Counted from the stretch's first letter, positions 1 to 10,104 are shown. The stretch: 64,000 nt of DNA from Candidatus Lightella neohaematopini (GCA_025728475.1 JAOBJN010000002.1:1-64000); one strand, 5' to 3'. Translations and numbers: made by a program. Notes: generated by a model not told the origin, from the letters alone.

Positions 1-54
1 CGTACACTGTTTTTTCATTATGTCAAGTTGATTTATTGTAAAAAAATTATGGTT
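1..54. repeat. 54-bp exact direct repeat (left copy), rRNA-type promoter
   Basis: These 54 bases recur without a mismatch and in the same orientation at 45730-45783, just upstream of the 16S rRNA gene. Read on the minus strand they hold a TTGACA -35 box (plus strand 21-26). They end in the first bases of the -10 region at 1-4, so the promoter would fire leftwards out of the window. In E. coli the region downstream of fre leads to the rrnA operon in the same relative orientation. This copy is therefore inferred to be the promoter of a second rRNA operon lying left of base 1. Bases 47-54 are also the last codons of fre. Confidence 0.85.
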
Positions 55-751
55 TTTTATTACTAAAAGTAATATCGCTAAAAATATTTTTAGGTGCGAT
101 ATCTCTGTATATACTAAAAAATTTTATTATATTAGTAATCATGTTATATGGACCAGCCATATATAAATCATATTTTTTTATATCAGTTTTATAATACTTT
201 AGTAAATCTAAAACCGTTCCTGTTTTATTTTTCCATATATTATTATGATTTTCTACTATTAATTTAATTAAAATATTATTTAATCTATTACTAATTAGAT
301 TGAGTTTATTTAAACTATAAAAATCATAAACATTTTTTACGCCCCAATAAAATATTATTTTTTTGTTAGGTTGTTGTTTAATAATCGTAAATAGTATAGA
401 TTGAGCATAAGAAAAACCAGTTCCTCCAACTATTATCATGATTGGATAACTATTAATTCTTAACCATGCATTTCCATAAGGTATATCTACTAATATAATT
501 TTTTTATGTGATATATAACTAATTATGTCGATTATTTTTTGATTAAATATTGATGATCCAATATGTAATTCTATAAAATCTTTGTTTAATGGTGATGATG
601 CTAAGGAAAATGGATATCTATTATTATTTATCAATAATAATAAATATTGTCCTGCTGCAAAAGTAATATTATTTATCGATTTTAAACGTACCCGATAAGT
701 AAATTTAGCAATTTTTTTTAATGAATGTAATGTGCATTCTACAATAGACAT
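47..751 (-). CDS. fre: NAD(P)H-flavin reductase
   Basis: The 234-residue product reduces free flavins with NAD(P)H and matches E. coli Fre (233 aa) along its whole length. It has the ferredoxin-reductase fold. The flavin-binding part shows AGQY near residue 33 and RYPFSLAS at 45-52, and the nucleotide-binding glycine motif GGTGFSYA lies at 109-116. It follows ubiD and ubiB in the same orientation, as in E. coli, but both neighbours are broken. The last few residues (NKKP) are not family-like. The stop codon at 47-49 lies inside the 54-bp repeat, so a rearrangement seems to have replaced the original 3' end. The gene otherwise looks intact. Confidence 0.9.
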   Translation of the reverse strand: MSIVECTLHSLKKIAKFTYRVRLKSINNITFAAGQYLLLLINNNRYPFSLASSPLNKDFIELHIGSSIFNQKIIDIISYISHKKIILVDIPYGNAWLRINSYPIMIIVGGTGFSYAQSILFTIIKQQPNKKIIFYWGVKNVYDFYSLNKLNLISNRLNNILIKLIVENHNNIWKNKTGTVLDLLKYYKTDIKKYDLYMAGPYNMITNIIKFFSIYRDIAPKNIFSDITFSNKKP

Positions 752-779
752 ATTGTAATTTATTATTTAATAGTTTTAA

Positions 780-2169
780 TTATATATTTAATTTTTGCCA
801 TATTTGGTCAATCTTTTTTTCACACTTTTGTCCATATTAATTAATTTTACCCAATTTACGATCTACTTCTCCTAACCATCATCTATTGGCATATTATTTA
901 ATATTATAATATTCTCTTATTGGGTCAGTACGTATGGTTATTACCCATATTACATCATCCCATTTACAGATATTTATATCATCATCATATACAATAATAT
1001 ATTTATTATACATAAATTATTTTAAAAATAACCAAATACCAATCATAATTATTTTAGCCTGTCAATATATTCTTTTTTTATAGAAACTATTGCTAATCTA
1101 TAAGAACATCCAGAAGATGGTAAATAAAAATCTTTTATTTCCGGAAACTTATTTTTAATTATTGGAATAAATATTTCATTTAAAGCTTCACTAATTTTTG
1201 ATGGTTCATCTGGAAGTCTACTAGTATAGGTAGAATGATAAATAGTATTATTTTTTTAGTTATATGTGTAATAGTTAATACTAGGAGTTGATCTTTTTTC
1301 ATTATAGTATCCTGTATGATTACCATGAGGACCTTCTGTAGCTGTGTAATTAGATTTTAAATAACCTTCTAAAATTATTTCTGCGTTAGCAGGTACTTGT
1401 AAATCACAATATATACACTTTACTAATTCTGTTTTTTGTTTTCTTAATAAACCAGCAAAAGAATATTCTGATAATGTACTTGGTAATGGAGCTACTGCTG
1501 ATATGGTAGTAGCTGGATCAATTCCTATTGCTATAGCTACAGGAAATTTTTTATCATTGCTTAATTTCTGCCATTTTTTAAAATCTAATGCTCTATCTCT
1601 TTGGTGGAGCCAGCGTATTATAACTTTATTTTTATTAATTACTTGTTGCTTATAAACTCCTAAATTTTGTCTACCACTTAATCCTTTTGTTATATTAATT
1701 CCCCAAGTAATTAGTAGTCTAGCATCGTTAAGCCAACAATGCATAATAGGGATATTATTTAAATCAACATCACTGTCTTTCAAAACTAATTCTTGACATG
1801 AAGTTAATTTAGCTATTTTGGTTGGCATATTAAATATTTGACGAAATTTGGTATTCTTTTCATTAAATCATAAAAACTATCTGGTGGGGTTGGTGATTGT
1901 AAAAATACTATTAAATTACCTATATCACATAATTTTTCTTTTTTATTTATGCCTAATCCTAATAGGATTTTATCTATTGAGCCAAACAGATTACACAGTA
2001 ATGGAATATTATGTCCTTTAATATTGTTAAATAACAAAGCTGGCCCGTTTTTTAGTACTCTTCTAGATATTTCTGTAACTTTTAAAAATGGACTTATTAA
2101 TTTACTAATAACTCGTATTTGTTTTTTGTATTCTAAAATTTTTAGAAAACTTTTTAAATCTTTAAACAT
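780..2169 (-). pseudogene. ubiD: UbiD (3-octaprenyl-4-hydroxybenzoate carboxy-lyase), degraded
   Basis: Pieces of UbiD lie in order on the minus strand but in different frames. The N-terminal 118 residues (1813-2169) end at a frameshift near 1845. A 190-residue middle part (1256-1828) ends at an in-frame TAA at 1256-1258, where E. coli has Gln. The frame then continues through HSTYT and a [17 protein letters not shown] segment to a second frameshift near 1058. Another Gln-to-TAA change lies near 1020, and short C-terminal matches run to about 780. UbiD decarboxylates the prenylated 4-hydroxybenzoate intermediate in ubiquinone synthesis. At least four separate lesions make this a pseudogene rather than a sequencing slip. 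Confidence 0.9.
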
Positions 2170-2489
2170 TATTAATAAATTATATTAATTATTTTTATAA
2201 TATCTTAAATTTGTTACTGTTAATATTATACTAATAAAAATTAAAATAGTACTAATATAAATGTTTTTATACTTAGTAAATTAATAATAACTATTAAATT
2301 CATACTATGTGATAATATATAATAATATTTACTACATTTTTATTATAAAATTTTATATTATTTGATAATTTTTTGATATCGTGCATTATAAATTTATAAT
2401 TTGTAATATTATTTATTAGTAGTTCTGGTAAATAAATTATTATATTAGGTATATTTTTTTATATTGGATATTATATTAAATATATTAAT
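2170..2489. other. Gene-free spacer between ubiD and ubiB remnants
   Basis: About 320 AT-rich bases with no open frame that I can relate to a protein family. In E. coli the tatABCD and rfaH genes lie between ubiB and ubiD. I see no remnant of them here, so they appear to have been deleted completely. Confidence 0.6.
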
Positions 2490-3814
2490 TTAATGTTTTA
2501 ATCAATTTTCTAAAAATAGTTTAACTGTTTTCCATAAATCTAATTGTGGATATAGTTGTTTACCTATATTTTCTATATATAGATAACATAGTTTTTTGTA
2601 AAAAACTAATCTTGGTTGAATTATCATATTGAATTTTTTTGTAATTTTAAATAAATTAAATAAAATCTTACTAAAAGATATTTCTGATAATGGTTTTTAA
2701 AACATAGTTCACAAATATAACGAGTAGCAAATTCTAAATCATAAATGTTTGTTTTTAATGAAACCAATCCATAATCATTAATATGTAACTCTGCTATTTT
2801 ACGGTAATCATGATTAAAAACGCAATTAAATTTTCTACTAAATAGTACTTATCTTTTTTTATTTAAATATCCAACTATTCCATAATCTATACTAATATAC
2901 TTTGGTTTATTTGGTTGTGTGATATTAACTAATATATTTCCTGGATGCATATCACCGTGAAAAAGCTATCACGAAAAACTTGTGTAAGAAATATTTGTAC
3001 TTCATATTCAGCTAATAATTTCATATTTATACCACATTTTTTTAATTTTCTTATACTATTTATTAGTATACAATATATATGTTCCATAACCATAAAAATT
3101 TTTTTATAAAAGTTAGGATAAACTTTAGGTATATACAATATTTTACTATTTTTAAAATTATTTCTTAATTTTATTGCATTAGATGTTTCTTTAAGTAAAT
3201 CTAATTCATTTAGTATAGTTCTTTCGTATTCTGATATTATATCTTTTAATTTAAATCTTTTAAAACTTGGAATAATAATTATTATTAATTTAGCTATTAT
3301 ATACATAAGATTTATATCAATTTTAATAATTGGTAAAATATCTGGGCGTATAATTTTTACAATGATTTCTTGACCATTTTTTAAACTTGCAGTATGTACT
3401 TGTACAATTGAGGCTGATGCTATTGATTTATATTCAAAATTATTAAACTAAAGATTAATATTATTACCTATTACAGATTTTATATAATCAGCTGTAACTA
3501 ATTTATTTGATGAATTAACTTTATTCTATAACATAGTTAGTTGTTTAATTATACTTATTGGAAAAATATCATATCTAGTGGATAACATTTGCCTAAATTT
3601 TATCCAAATTAGATCTAGTTCTTCAAACTAATCTTAATCTTTTACCTAAAGAATTTATATTACTTTTTTAAAAAGTAAAAAACTATTTTAGTAAAAAACT
3701 TAAAAATAATAGATTTATTTTTTGGTATAAATTCGTATAATTTATAGTAAATTATTGTATAAAATATTAACAATAATCTTTTAGTATTTTTTTATTAACA
3801 TTAATTATACTCAT
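2490..3814 (-). pseudogene. ubiB: UbiB (ubiquinone biosynthesis kinase-like protein), degraded
   Basis: UbiB can be followed from its N-terminus (RLLLIFYTII and YEFIPK, near 3720-3790) through the kinase-like core to YPQLDLWKT near 2530. The reading frame is broken many times. There is a frameshift near 3640 and a Trp-to-TAG change at 3448-3450. A frameshift near 2962 separates FRDSFF from the conserved HGDMHPGN motif. A TAA follows NKKR near 2845, another frameshift lies near 2695, and a Trp-to-TGA change at 2502-2504 removes the C-terminal membrane anchor. The longest surviving open frame is 2929-3306 (125 codons). UbiB is an ATPase-like protein that supports ubiquinone synthesis. It cannot be made here. 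Confidence 0.88.
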
Positions 3815-4263
3815 ATTAAAATCAATAACTAATTATTTTAACCAATACATTAATATATAATTATATAAAAAATAATATCGATTTAAACTTATTTTTATCA
3901 TTAATTATTTTATTCAAAATTATATTGAATATATAATAATTATAATTATTATGGTTAAATTTGTGAAAATAATTCTTCTTAATAAGAACTATTATTTTAT
4001 TAAATAAATTTTGGTTTATACAAAGAATATATATTATAATAATCATTAACATATAATAAAAAAACAAATTAAATCTATATAGTCTATTTTTATTAAAAAA
4101 TCTATTTTAAATTAATTATGGTTTTCTATAAATTTAAGACCATTTTTAGATAGTAAAAATACTAAATTAACATAAGATTTAAATAAAATTAATTTTATAA
4201 TTTTATTTTTTAAATAAAACATCTAAAAGTACTAAATAACTTATTTTAATTTTAATAATTTTA
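3815..4263. other. AT-rich spacer, no supported gene
   Basis: This stretch lies between the start of the ubiB remnant and the stop of rpoH. It holds a 68-codon frame (3861-4067, minus) made almost wholly of Ile, Asn, Lys, Leu and Phe. That is what AT-rich noncoding DNA encodes by chance. I see no ribosome-binding site, domain or known remnant. Confidence 0.6.
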
Positions 4264-5124
4264 TTATGATTCTATTTCTATACGAATTTTACGCATTGCG
4301 TTTTTTTCTAATTGTCTTACTCGTTCTGCAGAAACACCATATCTATTAGCAAGTTCTTTCAATGTAATTCTATTGTTATTATCTACTAACCAACGAGCAT
4401 AAATAATATCTCTACTTCTCTTATCTAATCTACTTAATGCTTTATTTAACTTGTTGGAAGCATGATTGTCCCAGTTATTTTTTTCTATTATATCAGTAAA
4501 ATCTGATGATTTATCACATAAGTGAAATACTGAATAATGTGATGTTTGATTATTTTTATTATCATCTTCTGGATCAAAATCAACAGTCATATCCTTTGTA
4601 AACATTCTTGATTCCATTTCAATAACATCTTTTTTAGATACACCAAGTTTTTTGGCAATAGAATCTAATTCATTCTTATTTAACCACTTAATATGTTGCT
4701 TTGTTCTACGTAAATTAAAAAATAATTTTCTTTGTGCTTTTGTAGTGGCTACTTTAACTATACGCCAATTTTTTAAAACATATTCATGTATCTCTGCTTT
4801 GACCCAATGAATAGCAAATGAAACTAATCTAACTCCTATTTCTGGATTAAATCTATATACTGCTTTCATTAATCCTATATTACCTTCTTGAATTAAATCA
4901 GATTGTAATAATCCATAACCAGAATAGTTACGTGCTATGTGTATAATAAATCTTAAATGTGATAATATTAATTTTTTAGCTGCTTCTAAATTTCTGTTAA
5001 AATAAAATTGTTTGGCTAATTCATATTCTTCTTCTGCAGTTAGTATTGGATAAGAATTAGCAATTCTTATATAATTATCTATACTATTCGGTAAGTTAAT
5101 TAAGTATTTACTTTTTTTATTCAT
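4264..5124 (-). CDS. rpoH: RNA polymerase heat-shock sigma factor sigma-32
   Basis: The 286-residue protein is the length of E. coli RpoH (284). Region 2 holds [14 protein letters not shown] at about 76-89, which binds core polymerase and the -10 element. The RpoH box [10 protein letters not shown] at 131-140 separates sigma-32 from sigma-70. The C-terminal helix-turn-helix for the -35 element is near 255-279. It directs transcription of chaperone and protease genes. In E. coli it follows ftsY-ftsE-ftsX. Here ftsE and ftsX are gone and rpoH lies 119 bases downstream of ftsY on the same strand. It is one of two sigma factors in the window, with rpoD. Confidence 0.96.
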   Translation of the reverse strand: MNKKSKYLINLPNSIDNYIRIANSYPILTAEEEYELAKQFYFNRNLEAAKKLILSHLRFIIHIARNYSGYGLLQSDLIQEGNIGLMKAVYRFNPEIGVRLVSFAIHWVKAEIHEYVLKNWRIVKVATTKAQRKLFFNLRRTKQHIKWLNKNELDSIAKKLGVSKKDVIEMESRMFTKDMTVDFDPEDDNKNNQTSHYSVFHLCDKSSDFTDIIEKNNWDNHASNKLNKALSRLDKRSRDIIYARWLVDNNNRITLKELANRYGVSAERVRQLEKNAMRKIRIEIES

Positions 5125-5243
5125 CTATTTTATTATTTAAATAATAATTAATCTGTAATATTTTGTCATAATACTTTAATTAATCATAATTAACTAATAA
5201 TTCATTTAATGAATAATAAATAAATATATTTTATATTAATATT

Positions 5244-6149
5244 TTATCGATCAAATAAAGCATTTACAAAACTATTGGGTTCAAAGAATTGTAAATCATC
5301 AATACGATCTCCAGTACTTATAAATCTTAATGGTATATTAAATATATTTGATATATTGAATATTATTCCTCCTTTAGCAGTACTATCTAATTTAGTTAAT
5401 ATCATTCCATTAACATTTAAGTATTTATAAAAATTAGTAACTTGATTAAGAGCATTTTGACCAGTGTTTGCATCTATTACTAAGATTATATCAAAAATAT
5501 TATTATTGGTTAATTTGTTTATTATTGTAATAATTTTTTTTAATTCATTCATTAAAAATAGTTTATTTTGTAATCTACCAGCTGTATCTATTATAACTAG
5601 GTCAACTTTTTTTGCTTGAGCTGATTTAATTGCGTCAAATACTACTGATCCTGAATCAGATCCAGTATTCTGTGATATTACTGGTACAGATATACTTTTA
5701 CCTATAATTTTTAGTTGTTCTATAGCTGCTAATCTAAAAGTATCACCAGCTACCAATAATATTTTTTTATTTTGTTTTTTGTAAAACCATGATAATTTAC
5801 CAGCAGTAGTAGTTTTTCCAACTCCATTAATACCAACTAATAAAATTACAAATGGTTTATATTTAGAGAAAATTATTGGTTTACTAATAGGCTCTAATAA
5901 ACTTATCATTTGTTTTTTTACGATTGATAATATATTATTTTCGTTTAAATTATATTTATGGATTCCTCTTATAATATTTCTTGCTACATTAATATTTATA
6001 TCAGAATTAATTAAATGATATTCAAGTCTTTTTAAGACATCATTTTTGTTTCTTTTAGAAGAAAAAATATCTTTAATGTTATTTATTAATTTTTCTTTAG
6101 TTTTTTTCAAACTAAATTTTAATCTTTTAAATAAATTTATGTTTGTCAT
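5244..6149 (-). CDS. ftsY: Signal recognition particle receptor FtsY (NG domain only)
   Basis: FtsY is the membrane-associated GTPase that receives SRP-ribosome complexes for co-translational insertion. The 301-residue protein has the N and G domains. The P-loop GINGVGKTT is at 106-114, DTAGR at 188-192 and TKLD at 252-255. E. coli FtsY has 497 residues. The long acidic N-terminal A domain, which helps membrane binding, is absent, as in many reduced genomes. The positively charged start with repeated Lys may serve as the lipid contact. It is divergent from rsmD, as in E. coli. Confidence 0.95.
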   Translation of the reverse strand: MTNINLFKRLKFSLKKTKEKLINNIKDIFSSKRNKNDVLKRLEYHLINSDININVARNIIRGIHKYNLNENNILSIVKKQMISLLEPISKPIIFSKYKPFVILLVGINGVGKTTTAGKLSWFYKKQNKKILLVAGDTFRLAAIEQLKIIGKSISVPVISQNTGSDSGSVVFDAIKSAQAKKVDLVIIDTAGRLQNKLFLMNELKKIITIINKLTNNNIFDIILVIDANTGQNALNQVTNFYKYLNVNGMILTKLDSTAKGGIIFNISNIFNIPLRFISTGDRIDDLQFFEPNSFVNALFDR

Positions 6150-6258
6150 ATCTACTCATACCTATGTTAAAATTATATTTATTAAATGATTAATAAATTA
6201 TTAAAGTAATAACAAACAATCTTATTTTAAGATAACATATAGATTTAGTAAACAAAAC

Positions 6259-6819
6259 ATGAAAATTAAAAAAAATAAAATAGTTATTACTGGTGGATAT
6301 TTAAAAGGTCGCACAATTAAAACAATTAATCATCCATTAGTTAGACCTACTACCAACATTAGTAGACAAATTTTATTTAATTGGTTAAGTAAAATAATAA
6401 TTGATGCTAATTGTCTAGATTGTTTTGCTGGTAGTGGTATATTATCTTTTGAAGCTATATCTCGTAGAGCTTATTGTATAACTTCATTAGAAAATAACCT
6501 TTTTATTTTTAAGCAATTATTATATAATAGAGTGAATTTATCTGTAAAATTAGTAAATATTATTTACACTAATGCACTAAGATGGTTAAGTAATACCAAT
6601 AAAAAATTTGATATAGTGTTTATTGATCCACCATTTAAAACTAATTTAGTTAACACAACTATTAATGTAATAAACAAAAGAAATATACTATCTAATTTTT
6701 CTTTAATTTATGTTGAATCTAAAATTCAAACGAATATAGAAGTACCTACAACATGGATATTGTATAAGAAAAAACTAACTAAAAATATAGCTTATAGATT
6801 ATATTATAAAAATAGTTAA
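6259..6819 (+). CDS. rsmD: 16S rRNA (guanine966-N2)-methyltransferase
   Basis: The 186-residue methyltransferase modifies G966 of 16S rRNA in the small subunit. The SAM-binding motif DCFAGSG is at 54-60 and the catalytic DPPF at 123-126. E. coli RsmD is 198 residues. It sits head-to-head with ftsY, 109 bases apart, the same pairing as in E. coli. This supports both assignments. No strong ribosome-binding site is visible. Confidence 0.93.
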   Translation: MKIKKNKIVITGGYLKGRTIKTINHPLVRPTTNISRQILFNWLSKIIIDANCLDCFAGSGILSFEAISRRAYCITSLENNLFIFKQLLYNRVNLSVKLVNIIYTNALRWLSNTNKKFDIVFIDPPFKTNLVNTTINVINKRNILSNFSLIYVESKIQTNIEVPTTWILYKKKLTKNIAYRLYYKNS

Positions 6820-6856
6820 AAAATTAAAATAGTTACAATATTTTAAGTTAAATTAT

Positions 6857-7177
6857 TTATTTTATTTTTTTAGATAAATATGGAAATATAGTAACATTAT
6901 CTGATAATTCAGATATACGAGCACTACCATTTTCTGTTACTATATCGATACGAATTACTGCTTGTATAGGCACATAACTTAAATTAACATCACTAAATTC
7001 AGTTTTTAATTTTTCTTCTGAAGGATCTACAACTAAACTATTATTTTTACTAAAGACAAACTTACTTATTTCTATAAATCCAAAAATTGAACTTTGATTT
7101 AATTCTCGAACGAAAAGTTGGTAATTTTTACCATTATTAATAAACTGTATACGATAAATTGGTTTGTTACTACTCAT
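6857..7177 (-). CDS. DUF1820-type small protein of unknown function
   Basis: The 106-residue product begins with KPIYRIQFINNGKNYQLFVR and holds VVDPSEEKLKTEF. From memory this fits the DUF1820 family of small gammaproteobacterial proteins, whose function is not known. I chose the start at 7177. A good ribosome-binding site (GGAGA) lies nine bases before that ATG, while the ATG at 7198 lies upstream of this site. It converges on rsmD and lies alone. E. coli K-12 has no counterpart that I recall, so its survival in a reduced genome is unusual. The family call rests on remembered sequence similarity. Confidence 0.6.
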   Translation of the reverse strand: MSSNKPIYRIQFINNGKNYQLFVRELNQSSIFGFIEISKFVFSKNNSLVVDPSEEKLKTEFSDVNLSYVPIQAVIRIDIVTENGSARISELSDNVTIFPYLSKKIK

Positions 7178-7721
7178 TTTGTAATATCTCCATAACATTA
7201 AATTATTAATTATTTAAATAGATTTATCATATAAAATTTATAAATATTTTATATAACTTACGCTTTTAATATTAAAATATTCTATTAACAGATAAGTAAT
7301 ATTTTTTATTACAGTAGATAATCATATTACTTTAAAATCTTTAATAATCGTTAATAGCAATTATGATTAGTAACTATATCCTAAATATAATAAAACCATA
7401 ATATTATAATTATTAATTCCGTTACTATAAATAATTAATATGTACTATAATACTAACATGAATTAGAATATTAGCATTTAATAATTTAAATTACTAATTA
7501 CATTAATTGATCAATATTTGTATTAATGATTAGTATCATATTTAAATATCATAATTTTATAATTTATTATTAGTTGATATTGAATGTATTATTTAGTACG
7601 ATAATATACAGTTTTTCAATTAAAAAATTAGTTTATATTTAATTATTTTATTAATTTCAATTAATAACTATTTATACCATAAACATATAGTTAATAATAA
7701 TATTTAATGTGTTGATTATAT
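7178..7721. other. Spacer upstream of pitA
   Basis: About 540 AT-rich bases between divergent genes. The ribosome-binding site of the DUF1820-type gene lies at its left edge. I found no further gene, RNA or convincing promoter. It may hold the promoters of both neighbours and the remains of lost genes. Confidence 0.5.
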
Positions 7722-9230
7722 ATGTTTCATGTAATTAATAATATTGAATTACCAATTTATATAGTATCTATTATTGCACTCATTCTTGTTTTAATATATG
7801 AAATAATTAATGGTTTTCACGATACAGCAAATGCAATAACTACAATTATTTATACTAATGCATTAAAAGTAAAAACAGCAGTTATTATGTCTGGTTTATT
7901 TAATTTTTATGGGGTAATGCTCAGTGGACTTAGTGTGGCTTACTCTATTGTTCATTTATTACCAATAGAATTACTAACTAGTATTAGTTCAACACATGGA
8001 TTAGTTATGTTATTTTCTATGTTACTATCAGCCATTATATGGAATATCAGTACTTGGTATTTTGGATTACCTGCTTCTAGTTCACATACTTTAATTGGAT
8101 CAATTATTGGTGTAAGCATTACTAATTCAATTATTAATAATCATTCTATTTTAGAAGCATTAAATATACCTAAATTATTAGAAATATTTACTTCATTAGT
8201 TATTTCACCATTTATCGGTTTTATATTATCTATTTGTTTAATTTTAATTCTAAAAATTTGTTTTTCTGATCAAGGAAAATATAAAATTATATATTCAACA
8301 CCTAATGATTTTAATAAATTAGATTCTTTAAAAAATAAAAAACCACCGTTGTGGCTAAAATTAATATTGGTATTATCTTCTGCTGGAGTTAGTTTTTCTC
8401 ATGGAGCTAATGATGGTCAAAAAGGTATAGGATTAATTATGTTAATATTAATTAGTATTACTCCGGTAAATTTTATTTTGAACATGAATGCTAATAATTA
8501 TGACATTTTACATACAAAACATGCTATTTTAGATTTAAAGAATTTTTATAATAAAAGATGCACTTTAAATAATAATTTATATACTATTTATAATAAAGAT
8601 AGAAAAAATTTCATTTATTTTAATAAAGAAAATAAATTTTATTGCAATTCTGTAATACTAAAACATATAGAATATGCTAATAATTTATTAAATAATTTAA
8701 GTAGTTACAGTCAATTAAGTAATAATCAAAGATTTTATTTACATGATCTATTAATAGATATTACTGATAATATCAGTAAATTAATAAAGTTATCTGACAT
8801 AGATAATTATGATAAAAAATTATTATTGGATATAAAAATTATTTTACTAAATAATATAGAATATGCTCCAGAATGGATTATTATCATTGTTGCTATAGCT
8901 TTATCATTAGGTACTATGATTGGGTGGAAAAGAGTATCTATTACTATAGGAGAAAGAATAGGTAAAAGTAATATAACGTATGCACATGGATTTATTACTC
9001 AAACAACTGCAGCATTATCTATAGGAGTAGCAAGTTATACAGGAATGCCTGTATCTACTACACATATAGTATCGTCAGCTATTATGGGAGTTATGTTAAC
9101 TGATGGTAAAGGAATACAATTAAATACAATTAAAAATATATTAATTACTTGGTTACTAACATTACCAATTTCTATATTAATATCTGGTATTTTATACTGG
9201 CTAATATATAATATACAAAAAATAATTTAA
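7722..9230 (+). CDS. pitA: Low-affinity inorganic phosphate transporter
   Basis: PitA carries phosphate, as a metal-phosphate complex with protons, across the inner membrane. The 502-residue length equals that of E. coli PitA (499). The duplicated signature of the family is present: GFHDTANAI at 31-39 and SHGANDGQKGIGL near 227. Each is followed by a GxPxSxxH motif, near 117 (GLPASSSH) and 441 (GMPVSTTH). A hydrophilic central segment of about 120 residues lies between the two membrane halves, as in E. coli. It is a single gene with long spacers on both sides. The hydrophobic parts are well conserved. Confidence 0.95.
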   Translation: MFHVINNIELPIYIVSIIALILVLIYEIINGFHDTANAITTIIYTNALKVKTAVIMSGLFNFYGVMLSGLSVAYSIVHLLPIELLTSISSTHGLVMLFSMLLSAIIWNISTWYFGLPASSSHTLIGSIIGVSITNSIINNHSILEALNIPKLLEIFTSLVISPFIGFILSICLILILKICFSDQGKYKIIYSTPNDFNKLDSLKNKKPPLWLKLILVLSSAGVSFSHGANDGQKGIGLIMLILISITPVNFILNMNANNYDILHTKHAILDLKNFYNKRCTLNNNLYTIYNKDRKNFIYFNKENKFYCNSVILKHIEYANNLLNNLSSYSQLSNNQRFYLHDLLIDITDNISKLIKLSDIDNYDKKLLLDIKIILLNNIEYAPEWIIIIVAIALSLGTMIGWKRVSITIGERIGKSNITYAHGFITQTTAALSIGVASYTGMPVSTTHIVSSAIMGVMLTDGKGIQLNTIKNILITWLLTLPISILISGILYWLIYNIQKII

Positions 9231-9411
9231 GTTATTCGTAATTTTTATTTTAATAAAATAGAAATAACTAGTTTTATTTTAAATTTTTGTTATTTTAGAA
9301 GGTACTATTAATTTAATTTTAATAAAAATTAATATATAATAATTAATAATATTATATTATTATGATGAAGCTAAGTTAAATACTAAATTAATTATATAGT
9401 TAGGGAAATAT

Positions 9412-10077
9412 ATGTTTGAATTAATTAAAGCAATTGGTTTTGGTTTAATGGTATTATTACCTTTAGTTAATCCTTTAACTACTGTAGCTTTATTTTTAGG
9501 ATTATGTAAAAATATGACACTAGAGGAGCGTAATTACCAAGCTAGGATGGCTTCAATTTATGTATTTATTATAATGTTAGTAGCTTTTTATGCTGGTACG
9601 TCAGTAATGAACACTTTTAGTATATCCATATCAGGATTACGTATAGCTGGAGGTTTAATTATTTCTTTTATCGGATTTCGTATGTTATTTCCTGTTCAAA
9701 ATGATGAGTATAGTTTATCATTAAACGATAATAAGTCGAATAATACTAAAATTAGTAGTAACATTGCTTTTGTTCCATTAGCTATGCCTAGCACAGCTGG
9801 TCCTGGTACTATTGCTATGATTATTAGTTGGGTATCAACAGTTCATGATAACGTTTATTTTTCACCTTGGGTTAATACAGTAGCTCCAATATTATTATTC
9901 ATTACTATTAGTTTTATAGTATGGATAGTATTAAGAAGCTCTAGCGCTATTATGCACATAGTTGGTAGTAATGGTATAGAAGCTGTTTCTCGTTTGATTG
10001 GATTTTTATTAGTTTGTATGGGAGTACAATTTATAATAAATGGGATTATAGAAGTAATTAATAATTATCATATGTAG
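9412..10077 (+). CDS. marC: MarC family inner-membrane protein
   Basis: This 221-residue protein is the length of E. coli MarC (221) and shares long identical stretches with it, such as [12 protein letters not shown] and [16 protein letters not shown]. About six membrane segments are predicted by eye. The biochemical role of MarC is not settled, and the old link with antibiotic resistance is doubtful. A purine-rich AGGGA lies eight bases before the ATG. A FlgN-like gene follows after 27 bases and may be co-transcribed. Such a non-essential membrane protein is unexpected in a small genome and suggests a real role. Confidence 0.92.
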   Translation: MFELIKAIGFGLMVLLPLVNPLTTVALFLGLCKNMTLEERNYQARMASIYVFIIMLVAFYAGTSVMNTFSISISGLRIAGGLIISFIGFRMLFPVQNDEYSLSLNDNKSNNTKISSNIAFVPLAMPSTAGPGTIAMIISWVSTVHDNVYFSPWVNTVAPILLFITISFIVWIVLRSSSAIMHIVGSNGIEAVSRLIGFLLVCMGVQFIINGIIEVINNYHM

Positions 10078-10104
10078 ATAGATAATAATTATTTAAATTA
10101 ATAT

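Noticed and set aside
1256..2169. Programmed frameshifting joining the two ubiD frames
   Set aside because: The junction near 1845 has no slippery heptamer, and the gene carries further nonsense and frameshift lesions downstream, so decay explains it better.
3861..4067. 68-codon hydrophobic open frame on the minus strand
   Set aside because: Its Ile, Asn, Lys, Phe and Leu composition is what AT-rich noncoding DNA gives by chance. There is no ribosome-binding site, homology or context.
6857..7198. SspB (stringent starvation protein B) as identity of the small minus-strand gene
   Set aside because: Length is loosely similar, but the conserved SspB segments are absent. The VVDPSEEKLK segment fits DUF1820 instead.
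9246..9262. Palindrome TATTTTAATAAAATA after pitA
   Set aside because: The two arms leave a one-base loop, so no stable hairpin can form. Such palindromes are expected in AT-rich DNA.
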